Shown: positions 1-7,306 of the stretch, in pieces
Numbering within the stretch: the stretch's first letter is position 1
Layout of the letters: each line of letters starts with the position of its first letter
Source: a virus
Length of the DNA: 41,132 nt
Direction: 5' to 3' (one strand)
Virus record (IMG/VR): IMGVR_UViG_3300025449_000020
Coordinates: 1 to 41,132 of that record
Translations under genes and position numbers: made by a program
The notes under the pieces: generated by a model
Database searches by the model: none
The model's input: the letters and a program-made list of their open reading frames with translations, nothing else
Told to the model about the DNA's origin: nothing

Positions 1-567
1 GAGGCCAGTGCCTCCTTGTCCTACCGCTAATGAACCGCTGCCATTAAGAACGGCTAAACCACTAGCGGCATTTGTATTATTGCCTAATGCAGTAGCTACA
101 CCAGTTCCAAAGCTAGAAATACCAGTGCCGCCGCGTGATACAGACAATGTGCCAGATGCCGCATTACCGACATTCAAGTTCGTAATTTGCGAGCCGTCTA
201 ATGCTGGTATCTTTGCATTGCTATCTAGCTGAACAAGATTATATGCGCTTGTTCCATATTGTAGATCAGCCGCTAATGCCGAGATAAATACCTGAGCATT
301 TGTCGTAACGCTAATAGCTGTCGTGCCGTATGTCGTGCCGTTATATGATTGCGTGACTGTGCGGCTTAAAGTTCCGGCAACGGAATTATAGGTTCCAGTT
401 CCAATTTCCCAATTTAATCCATCTTCGATTGTATAACTAACAACGTCATTGTTTTGCGCGCCAGCAGATGAAAACGTCTGATACCCAGCGACAGCAACAC
501 CCAAAGACACAGACCCCGTTCCCGTCGAGGTAATGGTCATTCTTGCGCGGTTATACAATTTAGACAT
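1..567 (-). CDS. Tail fibre protein, N-terminal part (runs off window start)
   Basis: An open frame starts at an ATG at 567 and runs without a stop to base 1, giving 189 codons. The protein is Ser/Thr/Gly/Asn rich, with fibre-type motifs such as the GGTG repeats near its visible end. The last complete codon is bases 3-1. The frame at base 41132 is in phase with it and has no stop until 40329, so the two pieces probably make one protein of about 456 residues whose C-terminus is an S74 chaperone domain (see 40329-41132). It follows the 137-residue gene by 5 nt. The role is inferred to be host-range fibre on the virion tail. The joined reading assumes the window ends are adjacent in the real genome. 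Confidence 0.75.
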   Translation of the reverse strand, partial: MSKLYNRARMTITSTGTGSVSLGVAVAGYQTFSSAGAQNNDVVSYTIEDGLNWEIGTGTYNSVAGTLSRTVTQSYNGTTYGTTAISVTTNAQVFISALAADLQYGTSAYNLVQLDSNAKIPALDGSQITNLNVGNAASGTLSVSRGGTGISSFGTGVATALGNNTNAASGLAVLNGSGSLAVGQGGTGL

Positions 568-572
568 TATGA

Positions 573-986
573 TTATCCGTGTGTGATGGTGCCGCTAGAC
601 AGGGTGACTGACTGACCAGAAGAAATGGCCGTCGCGTTAATCACAATGTTTGGAGAGTTTGCGGAAACATCAACAGTTAAACCGGTAACGATCACGTTGC
701 CGGAATTGTCTCTCAATTCAGCTTTGGCCGCTGTTCCAGTTGCAGAAGCAGTTGTCGTTAAAGGCGTGCCAGAGATTGTTAAAACGCCACCGGATACTGT
801 TCCTGGCGTAGTTCCAAGTGTAAATGTCGCAAGCACACCGGTCGCACCTGACAGAGCCGATGTTCCAATAACAAGAACGCCGGCAGTAGCTGTGCCGCTA
901 GATGATGCTGCAACCTTGCCAGCAATCAAATCAGCAACAAGCTGCATCCGATTGTTTTTGAGTGTTGATGAATAAACGACTGACAT
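573..986 (-). CDS. Putative minor virion/tail protein, 137 aa
   Basis: I recognise no named domain. The first 25 residues look like a short helix (LKNNRMQLVADLIAGK); the rest is Ala/Thr/Ser/Gly/Val rich and probably beta-structured, as in small tail or fibre-associated proteins. The start at 986 has a good ribosome site (GAGAGGA about 5 nt upstream). It lies between the head-tail adaptor and the tail fibre, in the same direction and with short gaps, so a structural role at the neck or fibre attachment is the best inference. No catalytic residues are evident. Confidence 0.7.
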   Translation of the reverse strand: MSVVYSSTLKNNRMQLVADLIAGKVAASSSGTATAGVLVIGTSALSGATGVLATFTLGTTPGTVSGGVLTISGTPLTTTASATGTAAKAELRDNSGNVIVTGLTVDVSANSPNIVINATAISSGQSVTLSSGTITHG

Positions 987-1000
987 TTTCTATCCTCTCG

Positions 1001-1696
1001 TCAAAAACTTTTACGCGCGGCGTTAAGTTTCGACTGAGTTCGCACAGCGCGATCAGCCTCAACCTCAATGTCACGGAGAATGGTTTGATATGCGCCTTCC
1101 CAAGTCTGGATGCGCTCGTCTGCTTTCAGATATGGCGCGGTGTGAACAAGCGCCCCGTATAGATATAGATCCGGGTAACGCGTTAGCGCCCAATTTGTCG
1201 TATTGCCTGTATAGATTTTAGGCAGGTAGGCATAATACCAAAGGTCGAGGTAAACTAACGCTGTCGTGCTAGGTGGTGGAAAAATGCGAAGCTGATTGCC
1301 GACTATAGTGTAATAGATCGGACCCTTTGCGGGTGGTGCGGACGGCAATATATTGTTGTATGGGCCTGTTGTTGTTTGCCAGCCTTGGGCAAGAACTTCT
1401 TGCGATTGATCTGGCGAAACGTAAGCCAAAGTGATCGTGTTGTCTTGATCCATAAGCTGATAGACAGCCAAGTAATCAATCGGCAACGGCACATAATTGT
1501 TTTGGACAGAAGCGATTGCGCGCGATACTGCAAGTGGATGTTTAACGCGCGCCATGTCACGCGAAATGCGCGATGTCGCCATGACCGTAAAATCTGGAAT
1601 AACAGACGTTAGATCCTGTCTATTCAACGTGTCTGCAATTTTATTGCAAAGACCTTGATAGTCCGGCGTAAAGACAGGATCAGCGAAAACAGTCAT
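1001..1696 (-). CDS. Head-tail adaptor protein (SU10-type phage adaptor)
   Basis: This 231-residue protein begins with a short segment leading into a helical region (LCNKIADTLNRQDL), followed by the mixed alpha/beta body typical of adaptor proteins that bind under the portal ring in podoviruses such as SU10. It is rich in Tyr and Pro in the middle (VPLPIDYLAVYQL; LDLWYYAYLP). The order portal, scaffold, capsid, small proteins, adaptor matches podovirus head modules. Its ATG overlaps the stop of the 109-residue gene upstream as ATGA, indicating translational coupling. Family assignment is from overall resemblance; the position is strong support. Confidence 0.75.
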   Translation of the reverse strand: MTVFADPVFTPDYQGLCNKIADTLNRQDLTSVIPDFTVMATSRISRDMARVKHPLAVSRAIASVQNNYVPLPIDYLAVYQLMDQDNTITLAYVSPDQSQEVLAQGWQTTTGPYNNILPSAPPAKGPIYYTIVGNQLRIFPPPSTTALVYLDLWYYAYLPKIYTGNTTNWALTRYPDLYLYGALVHTAPYLKADERIQTWEGAYQTILRDIEVEADRAVRTQSKLNAARKSF

Positions 1697-2022
1697 ACGA
1701 CAAAGTCCCTTGTTCTGTAGGGAGCCGCCTCAATACTGTTCCACCATTTGCGTCGGCGTTGTGGGTCTTGCCAAATGCCGCGTTTAATCAAGTCATACAT
1801 GACAAGCATGGGGATCGACCCAACAGGAGCCATATCGCCAAGTTTTTCATGCTTTGAATAACTACTGCGGCTTTCATGCGCGAAGCGACGAATGTTTGTG
1901 TCGTCTTGCGTTGTTTCAAAGTGCATTACGCCGTCGTTGTCGATGACGAGGCGCTGCCGCGCGCCCGTCATTGCATCGACGTCGAAATTGGGATCGTCTA
2001 GGTGCCGAAAAGCGCCCATCAT
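1693..2022 (-). CDS. Hypothetical head-module protein, 109 aa
   Basis: I do not recognise the family. The protein is charged and soluble, with many Arg, Asp and aromatic residues (for example QRRRKWWNSIEAAPY near the C-terminus) and no membrane segment. It lies between the 59-residue basic protein and the adaptor, overlapping both by 4 nt (ATGA), so all three are translationally coupled. That position suggests a head-completion or neck function. An ATG at 2019 is an alternative start one codon later. Confidence 0.65.
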   Translation of the reverse strand: MMGAFRHLDDPNFDVDAMTGARQRLVIDNDGVMHFETTQDDTNIRRFAHESRSSYSKHEKLGDMAPVGSIPMLVMYDLIKRGIWQDPQRRRKWWNSIEAAPYRTRDFVV

Positions 2023-2198
2023 TTGCCCCGCTTGCCGTGATAGTTTGGACCGCCGGGGGCTGCGCCTTTTTTGCGCGCGATTTCACCGATGACTGCGCCG
2101 GGAACGCCTTTAGCTTTAAGCTGGGCGGCGCGACCGCCGTATCCGAGCTTGTTTGACTTACCGTCGAAAGAACCTGTCTTTTTGGTCGATTTAGCCAT
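2019..2198 (-). CDS. Small basic head-module protein, 59 aa
   Basis: This short gene starts at an ATG at 2198 and ends at a TGA at 2019-2021 that overlaps the ATG of the next gene. The product is rich in Lys, Arg and Gly (starts MAKSTKKTGSFDG and ends HGKRGK), so it should be strongly basic and could bind DNA or the capsid interior. It is the first gene after the capsid gene and the hairpin at 2233-2256. The support is the clean overlap, the good start, and the absence of any other feature in this stretch. Confidence 0.65.
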   Translation of the reverse strand: MAKSTKKTGSFDGKSNKLGYGGRAAQLKAKGVPGAVIGEIARKKGAAPGGPNYHGKRGK

Positions 2199-2232
2199 GT
2201 CTCACCCGTCTTGTATGTCTAGCAGATTTAAA

Positions 2233-2256
2233 GACAGGCGGCTAGTGCCGCCTGTC
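2233..2256 (-). terminator. Hairpin after the capsid gene (attenuator-like)
   Basis: A perfect 10-bp stem (GACAGGCGGC, four-base loop, GCCGCCTGTC) lies just downstream of the capsid stop. On the minus strand it is followed by only three T residues and then AAAT, so it is a weak intrinsic terminator. It would leave capsid mRNA in excess over the adaptor and tail genes or protect its 3' end. Confidence 0.6.
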
Positions 2257-2269
2257 CTGTCTATCTGGC

Positions 2270-3232
2270 TTATGCCGTCAAGAGGTTGGCAATCGTAGCG
2301 TGTGCGCGCTCAGTGCCGACAACGAGCGTGTATTCTACGAGCATCTGGGTCCGACGGCTGTCGCCTGTCTTTGCCAGAGGATTGCGCTGGAACGGACGCA
2401 GATAGCCAATTTTGGCGTATTCTGGGTCAATCAAATGCGCAAAGCTGTCGTCGGTAAAGCGGTTTGGAACAATGTCTAAATTTCCGAAATCGGACACGTA
2501 GACATCAGCCGCGCCAAGAATGAACGCTTGCTTTGGATCACGGTGATCGACACGGTTTAGTGCGATACCGGCAAACGATGAAAAGACCACTTTGTTGTGT
2601 GGACCAACCATCATCATTTTGCTTTCGCCGCCATTTGTCCAAAGGGACTGAAGCGCCGTCTTAACCATTGCTTCCGTGAAAGCCACGTTTGACGCAGCCG
2701 TCGTCCAGCCAGCGTTCGGATAGCCGTCGTTGGTTGAAGACATCGTCGGAGCGGTTTCACCGTTGGTGACGACGTTCGTGCGTATCCAAGCTGGGAAGCC
2801 AGCAAGTTTACGCGCCGTTGAGTTGTTACCAACAACCGCAGGCTGGTTCGCCAACAGGATTGTCTCCATGTCGCGCTTCAACTCGCGGCCTCTTTTAGCC
2901 AAAAGATAACTCTCAAGTGTCTTCATACCTGCCGTGTCTACAGCGCCAGACGTGCCAGACACGTTGATTGTCTTGGTCGAGATCTGGGTGTAGTTGCCCA
3001 CGCGGTTTGTAGCGACAAACGCCGTGTCTGAAGCGTCCGCGCCTTCGATTGCGGCGTTGGTCACGTCCGCAGCGGCAAGGATGTCTGTCTGCCACTCATG
3101 GTAAGTGTTTTCTACGCTTTCACGTCCAATGTTGGACATAAATGGCGTTGATGTGGGGCTGATATTATAAATAATATCAGTAAGATCCTCACGGACGGCT
3201 TTGTAGTTGTCATATCGGGTTACTGTAGACAT
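2270..3232 (-). CDS. Major capsid protein (SU10-type, HK97 fold)
   Basis: The 320-residue protein has the N-terminal signature of the SU10 major capsid family (TRYDNYKAVREDLTD then ISPTSTPFMSNIG), which builds the icosahedral shell. The central part carries the typical segment where a glycine-rich region is followed by GRELKRDMETILL, and the C-terminal part has the DVYVSDFG and PEYAKIGYLRPF segments. Length is normal for the family. There is no protease gene nearby and no obvious delta domain; a separate scaffold gene lies directly upstream. AGGA lies about 10 nt before the ATG at 3232. This is the best landmark for the virion type. Confidence 0.9.
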   Translation of the reverse strand: MSTVTRYDNYKAVREDLTDIIYNISPTSTPFMSNIGRESVENTYHEWQTDILAAADVTNAAIEGADASDTAFVATNRVGNYTQISTKTINVSGTSGAVDTAGMKTLESYLLAKRGRELKRDMETILLANQPAVVGNNSTARKLAGFPAWIRTNVVTNGETAPTMSSTNDGYPNAGWTTAASNVAFTEAMVKTALQSLWTNGGESKMMMVGPHNKVVFSSFAGIALNRVDHRDPKQAFILGAADVYVSDFGNLDIVPNRFTDDSFAHLIDPEYAKIGYLRPFQRNPLAKTGDSRRTQMLVEYTLVVGTERAHATIANLLTA

Positions 3233-3248
3233 TGTCTTGTCCTATTAC

Positions 3249-4292
3249 CTACAGAAGAGAACGAATAGCCGCAGCGGCATCGTCTATGCGGCCAGTTTGA
3301 GCGAGACGTTTCCGGGCTTCTTGGCTCTGTCTAGCGCCGCGCGCGGCAGGTGCGACGACCGCTGTCGTTGGACGGATGGCTTTTTCGAGAGGCACGTCGG
3401 GCTTTGGTCTACGAGCGACTAGCTCGTCGTAACGCATTGCCTTCCAGAGCGAGGCGACTGCGCGGGGATCGTAGGCTTGGTCGATTTCACCATCGGAATA
3501 ACCAAGCTTTTTCGCGTATTCCCGCAACTTTGGCCTATCACGCTCATAAGCCTTTTCGTCTTTCCATGCCGGTATCAGTTCTGGGAGTTTCTTACGGGCT
3601 TCAGCCACAGAGGCTTGGACCTGCTTGATTTGCTCCTCAGTCTGCTGCGTCTGGACACGCTGCAATTCAGAAAACGCAGCATTCAAACGCCCAACTGCTT
3701 CCTCGTATTTGTCTTTTTCCAAGACATACGCGAGTGGGTCTGTCTCACGCAGGGCAGGATCTGGAGCTTTAGGCAGACTTGCTTGTAGCTGTTGCGCCAA
3801 AGCCGGGAGAAGTTGCGCATATTGCGCCCTTTCTTCCTTCACCTGCTCTGCTTCCGCATGAAAGGCTTTTCTTTCATGGGCCAGAGCTTCAGTTTTCCGG
3901 GTGTAGTCCGCCGTCCTAGAATAGCCTTTGAGCAATTCGTCTAGCGGGACTTGCATTTCCTTGCCGTCAACTTTGACGGTGTAGACTTTGTCCGCGTCGT
4001 CTTGCTCCGCAGCATCCTCGTCGGGTGCGTCGGTGGAGCTTTCAGCCTCGTCGCCTTCGGGAGCCTCTTCGGCTTCGTTTGACGCCGTCTCTTCGGCTTC
4101 AGTCTCCGCGCCCTCGTCTGTTTCAGCCTGCGCCTCAACTTCCGGGGGAGTTTCTACTGTCTCGCTTCGGGACCGTTTCTTCTGGTTGTCGCCCTCTTCG
4201 GCGGTCAGAAAACGCTCAAACCTAGCGGCAGCTTCATCGACGCTGCCGGACCCTTGGGGGCTTGTCGGCGCAGTCGCTGTATCGTCTGTCAT
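3249..4292 (-). CDS. Capsid scaffolding protein
   Basis: The 347-residue protein has a long acidic low-complexity region (about residues 35-100, mostly Glu, Ala, Asp, Thr). A short ordered segment (VYTVKVDGKEMQVPLDELLKG) and long coiled-coil stretches rich in Ala, Gln, Glu and Lys (about 130-230) follow, and it ends in a basic tail. Acid-rich, coiled-coil proteins directly before the capsid gene are the standard form of podovirus scaffolds, which guide shell assembly and are then lost. Strong ribosome site (GGAAGGA) before 4292. Only 16 nt separate it from the capsid gene. Confidence 0.85.
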   Translation of the reverse strand: MTDDTATAPTSPQGSGSVDEAAARFERFLTAEEGDNQKKRSRSETVETPPEVEAQAETDEGAETEAEETASNEAEEAPEGDEAESSTDAPDEDAAEQDDADKVYTVKVDGKEMQVPLDELLKGYSRTADYTRKTEALAHERKAFHAEAEQVKEERAQYAQLLPALAQQLQASLPKAPDPALRETDPLAYVLEKDKYEEAVGRLNAAFSELQRVQTQQTEEQIKQVQASVAEARKKLPELIPAWKDEKAYERDRPKLREYAKKLGYSDGEIDQAYDPRAVASLWKAMRYDELVARRPKPDVPLEKAIRPTTAVVAPAARGARQSQEARKRLAQTGRIDDAAAAIRSLL

Positions 4293-4329
4293 GTTAGTCC
4301 TTCCTTATTCAAGACACAAGATCAAAAAA

Positions 4330-4563
4330 TTACTTAAAGCCGACGATCCCCTTGGCCGTTGTCCCGGTCGCCATGACCTTGCAAACCCGCAAAGGTATGA
4401 GCGTCCCCGTTGGGACATTTTCTAGGATCACGCTTTGACCGCCCTCTGCGCATAGAGCGACGTCACCCTCCTGTCCGATATACAAAGTCATAAAGCTCAC
4501 GCCTTTGTCGTCGGACGGCGTCACAGGAAATGCGCTATCTGGGATACAGGACACGTCAGTCAT
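4330..4563 (-). CDS. Head spike base protein (RCAP_Rcc01079-like)
   Basis: From the ATG at 4563 the product is 77 residues. It carries the hallmark pattern of a small beta-barrel virion family: ...AVTPSD-like start (FPVTPSDDKG), LYIGQEGDVAL, then NVPTGTLIPLRVCKVMATGTTA and IVGFK at the end. The same pattern occurs in the Rhodobacter capsulatus gene transfer agent spike-base protein Rcc01079, which sits on the capsid. I chose 4563 over an upstream ATG at 4599 because the family starts here and the ATG overlaps the previous stop by 8 nt. It likely decorates the head and anchors a fibre or spike. Confidence 0.75.
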   Translation of the reverse strand: MTDVSCIPDSAFPVTPSDDKGVSFMTLYIGQEGDVALCAEGGQSVILENVPTGTLIPLRVCKVMATGTTAKGIVGFK

Positions 4564-4843
4564 TCCGATTTGCTTTCGCGGCTTTTTCGTTGCGTTCAAA
4601 ACGCGCTTTTTGCAGTTTCATGTTTTCGATGAGAGCATTGCATCTGTCTCGAAACATGCGCGCGCCACGAACACGGTTAAAAGCGTCTTCTCTTTCTTCG
4701 GGCGTTTTAAAAGTCCCCGCCGCCCACGCGTCGATAAGTTGCTTTTCAAGTTCAAGCATGACGCGGGCATAGGCGTCAGAAGACAAAATATATTCTGCCT
4801 CGCCGCCTAAACGGATAACTTCATCGGCAGTCTGGGTGTTCAT
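4556..4843 (-). CDS. Hypothetical head-module protein, 95 aa
   Basis: The product is almost entirely helical by composition: acidic first half (EVIRLGGEAEYILSSDAYAR), then an EERED-type turn, then a basic helix (RMFRDRCNALIENMKLQKARF). Small helical proteins between portal and scaffold are common in podoviruses, but I cannot name a function. The ATG at 4843 follows the portal stop directly (TAAATG) and the ribosome site (AAGGAG) lies inside the portal gene, so it is coupled to portal translation. Confidence 0.7.
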   Translation of the reverse strand: MNTQTADEVIRLGGEAEYILSSDAYARVMLELEKQLIDAWAAGTFKTPEEREDAFNRVRGARMFRDRCNALIENMKLQKARFERNEKAAKANRND

Positions 4844-7291
4844 TTACGCTCCTTGGGCAAGTGGGTTCTGTGTTGCTTTTGCAACAGGCGACGGCGTTGA
4901 CGGGGCGGATGGCGCAGCTTGCGGTCCCGGTTGATTTGCAGACACGCCAATGCTGGTAAGCACTTGCGCAGCGGTTTGCTTTTCACGGTCAATTAATGTC
5001 TGCGCAATGTTTTGAATGTCTGGACGCGGACGGTTGATAAAGTTGAGAATACCGGCCGTGTCTATTGGCGCACCGTATTTGCCAGACATGTCTGCCGTTC
5101 TGATAATGACGTCTGCGTCCAGTTGATCGCGTTTAAAGTCTTGCTCTAGCTGCAACTGCGCGCGGGCCACGGCTTGGCTTTGGAGCTTGGCGAAGGTGTC
5201 GCTTTGGGCTTTGGCGAGTTCGACTTTGGCGAGGAGGACATTGGGGTCGATTTGCTGGGCTTTTTGCTGGGCTTCGGCTTGCGCAAGTTGTTGCTCCATT
5301 TCTGGGGTTATTGGAGTAAAGAAACTATCGGGGTTTTTGTATCCAGCCTTGCGAACAAGTTGGCTCAACGTCTGTTGATACTGACTAAGTTTCACAAGTG
5401 GATTGTTCATGCCCATAAGCTGCAAGATCTGCTCTTGCTTTTGAGCAATTTGACCAAGGAAATTCATTTGCTCTGCATCATCGCCGCGTCCTAACGCGAC
5501 AGAGACAGAGCAATCCATATCCTCATCCCACGTTGTCGGATCAACAGGCGTCCATTGTCCGCGTAGTCTTACTAACAACGGTTTATCTTGATGACGGCAA
5601 ATTAATCTAAGAAGTCCAGAGAATAATTGCTTGCATCCTGTCTCAGCAAAGATGCGCGCAATGATTTCAATTCGTTCCTGTGCAGCAGATATTTGCGCCG
5701 TGACCGCAGCTTTTGTTGTGCTTTGTAGCAGATCAGCATCAAGACCTTGACTTGCCGGGGTGACGCCAGTCCTCTGTGCTTTAATCTCATCCATATATTC
5801 CAAGATTGGCATTGCGGCTTGGCCGACAAATGGCGTGGATAAATCCTGCACAGCGCCGATTTGGCGCATACGAATAATCGCGCCTACTTCTTTGTTGAGG
5901 ACGTCATCCATATTGACTTGTCCTTCAACAACTGCGGTTCGCGGAAATATGGATTGCGCAAGACTGTCCATCGTGGCGCGCATGACGTGGGACTTGATAC
6001 GCTGCAAGTCCATCGTGCTATCTGCAACCGAATGTCCAAAGATTGTGTGGGGTTCGGGGTCTGGGCAGAACAATGCAAATGGCGCATGATCGACGACCTC
6101 ATGTTTTAAAACATAACAGCCCGCACCGATTGCATGAATGCAACGCAACTCAGCGATGCCGTCGCCGTCTGCGTCAATGCGCATATAAATCTTCATATAT
6201 TTAACGCGCATCATTGATGGATCTGGCGGATAGTTTGGCCAACCAAAACCGGGATTGCGTTCTACTTCTTCAAAGTTCCAATACCAATTCTCATCCTGTC
6301 CAGGTGCGCCATGTTCGCGGACTTCATCTTCGTCAAAACCCATTTGCACAAGTTCTGATACCGTGACCATATCGCGCATACCAACAAGATCGAAAAACTT
6401 GTCAGTGTCTCGCGCGCGACGATCAATAATAAAACACTCAGGAGGCAAAGCGCGAACGCGATATTTTCTTTCTTGATCGACTAAACGCACTTGGCATTTA
6501 TACGTCTGCACATTCGGCGGAATAACTTGTTCGGGTTCTATAGAAACAAATTGCGCATTAGGATTATTTTGCTGAAACATTAAAACGTCTTCTTCGGTCA
6601 ACCCCGAAAACTTACGTTCAATGACACGATCTTCGCTTTCAGCCCACCACGTTACAACGCCAAGTTTTTTTAATAGAGCATCTTTGAACGACGAATAAAG
6701 AATATTAAAACCGGGGTTCATATCTTGAAAAATAAAATTAATCGCGTCGCTTGCTTGCTCGGCATATGGAATTGCTTGCGCTGTTCGCGGCATGTATTCA
6801 ACAATCTTGTCGCCGCTTGTGAAGATACGCATAAGAGACGGAAGAATAGATTGAATTGTGTCTCTTACTTCCGTCAGAACAATTTGTGATCGTCCGTCTT
6901 CTTCATCACCAAACGGCGCACCTTTGTAATACTCCGCCGCGTCAATGCGCGCTGGCGCGACGTAAGTATCGACATATAATTCTGCTTGTTGAAAGGCTTG
7001 GTGGACGCGGGATTGAAACTCAACAGGATCAAGAGGACGAAACTCCGTTCGATTAGGCGCAGGAGATGAAATGTCAGAACTATCAACTTCCGCGCTCGTT
7101 TGAACATAGTCTGTATTTGTGTCATCGAGGTTTCCGCCCTGCCCGGAGTTGCGAAGGCTATCGACATATTTAGGACGCATACGGCGGTCCTCATCAGCAT
7201 CATCCAAAGCAATGGACGATCCCGGCTGCATGGCGCGCGAGGAATTATCAATTCCTTCAACGGGACTGCGGTTCTTTCTACGGCGAGCCAT
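4844..7291 (-). CDS. Portal protein
   Basis: This 815-residue protein is the head-to-tail connector ring subunit through which DNA is packaged and ejected. The family's features are visible: a disordered N-terminus, the YYKGAPFGDEEDGRSQIV segment near residue 115, the IQSILPSLMRIFTSGDKIVEYMP stretch in two adjacent parts, and a long C-terminal Gln/Ala-rich helical region (about 660-740). It ends in a Pro/Ala/Ser tail. The long form with a Gln-rich barrel matches podovirus portals with an extended C-terminus. The start at 7291 has AAGGA upstream and lies 15 nt after the terminase stop. Confidence 0.9.
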   Translation of the reverse strand: MARRRKNRSPVEGIDNSSRAMQPGSSIALDDADEDRRMRPKYVDSLRNSGQGGNLDDTNTDYVQTSAEVDSSDISSPAPNRTEFRPLDPVEFQSRVHQAFQQAELYVDTYVAPARIDAAEYYKGAPFGDEEDGRSQIVLTEVRDTIQSILPSLMRIFTSGDKIVEYMPRTAQAIPYAEQASDAINFIFQDMNPGFNILYSSFKDALLKKLGVVTWWAESEDRVIERKFSGLTEEDVLMFQQNNPNAQFVSIEPEQVIPPNVQTYKCQVRLVDQERKYRVRALPPECFIIDRRARDTDKFFDLVGMRDMVTVSELVQMGFDEDEVREHGAPGQDENWYWNFEEVERNPGFGWPNYPPDPSMMRVKYMKIYMRIDADGDGIAELRCIHAIGAGCYVLKHEVVDHAPFALFCPDPEPHTIFGHSVADSTMDLQRIKSHVMRATMDSLAQSIFPRTAVVEGQVNMDDVLNKEVGAIIRMRQIGAVQDLSTPFVGQAAMPILEYMDEIKAQRTGVTPASQGLDADLLQSTTKAAVTAQISAAQERIEIIARIFAETGCKQLFSGLLRLICRHQDKPLLVRLRGQWTPVDPTTWDEDMDCSVSVALGRGDDAEQMNFLGQIAQKQEQILQLMGMNNPLVKLSQYQQTLSQLVRKAGYKNPDSFFTPITPEMEQQLAQAEAQQKAQQIDPNVLLAKVELAKAQSDTFAKLQSQAVARAQLQLEQDFKRDQLDADVIIRTADMSGKYGAPIDTAGILNFINRPRPDIQNIAQTLIDREKQTAAQVLTSIGVSANQPGPQAAPSAPSTPSPVAKATQNPLAQGA

Positions 7292-7306
7292 GAGGTCTTA
7301 TCCTTT

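Noticed and set aside
3988-4425. 145-codon plus-strand Ser/Ala-rich frame
   Set aside because: It is antisense to the acidic low-complexity part of the scaffold and spans a gene boundary; no start signal is present.
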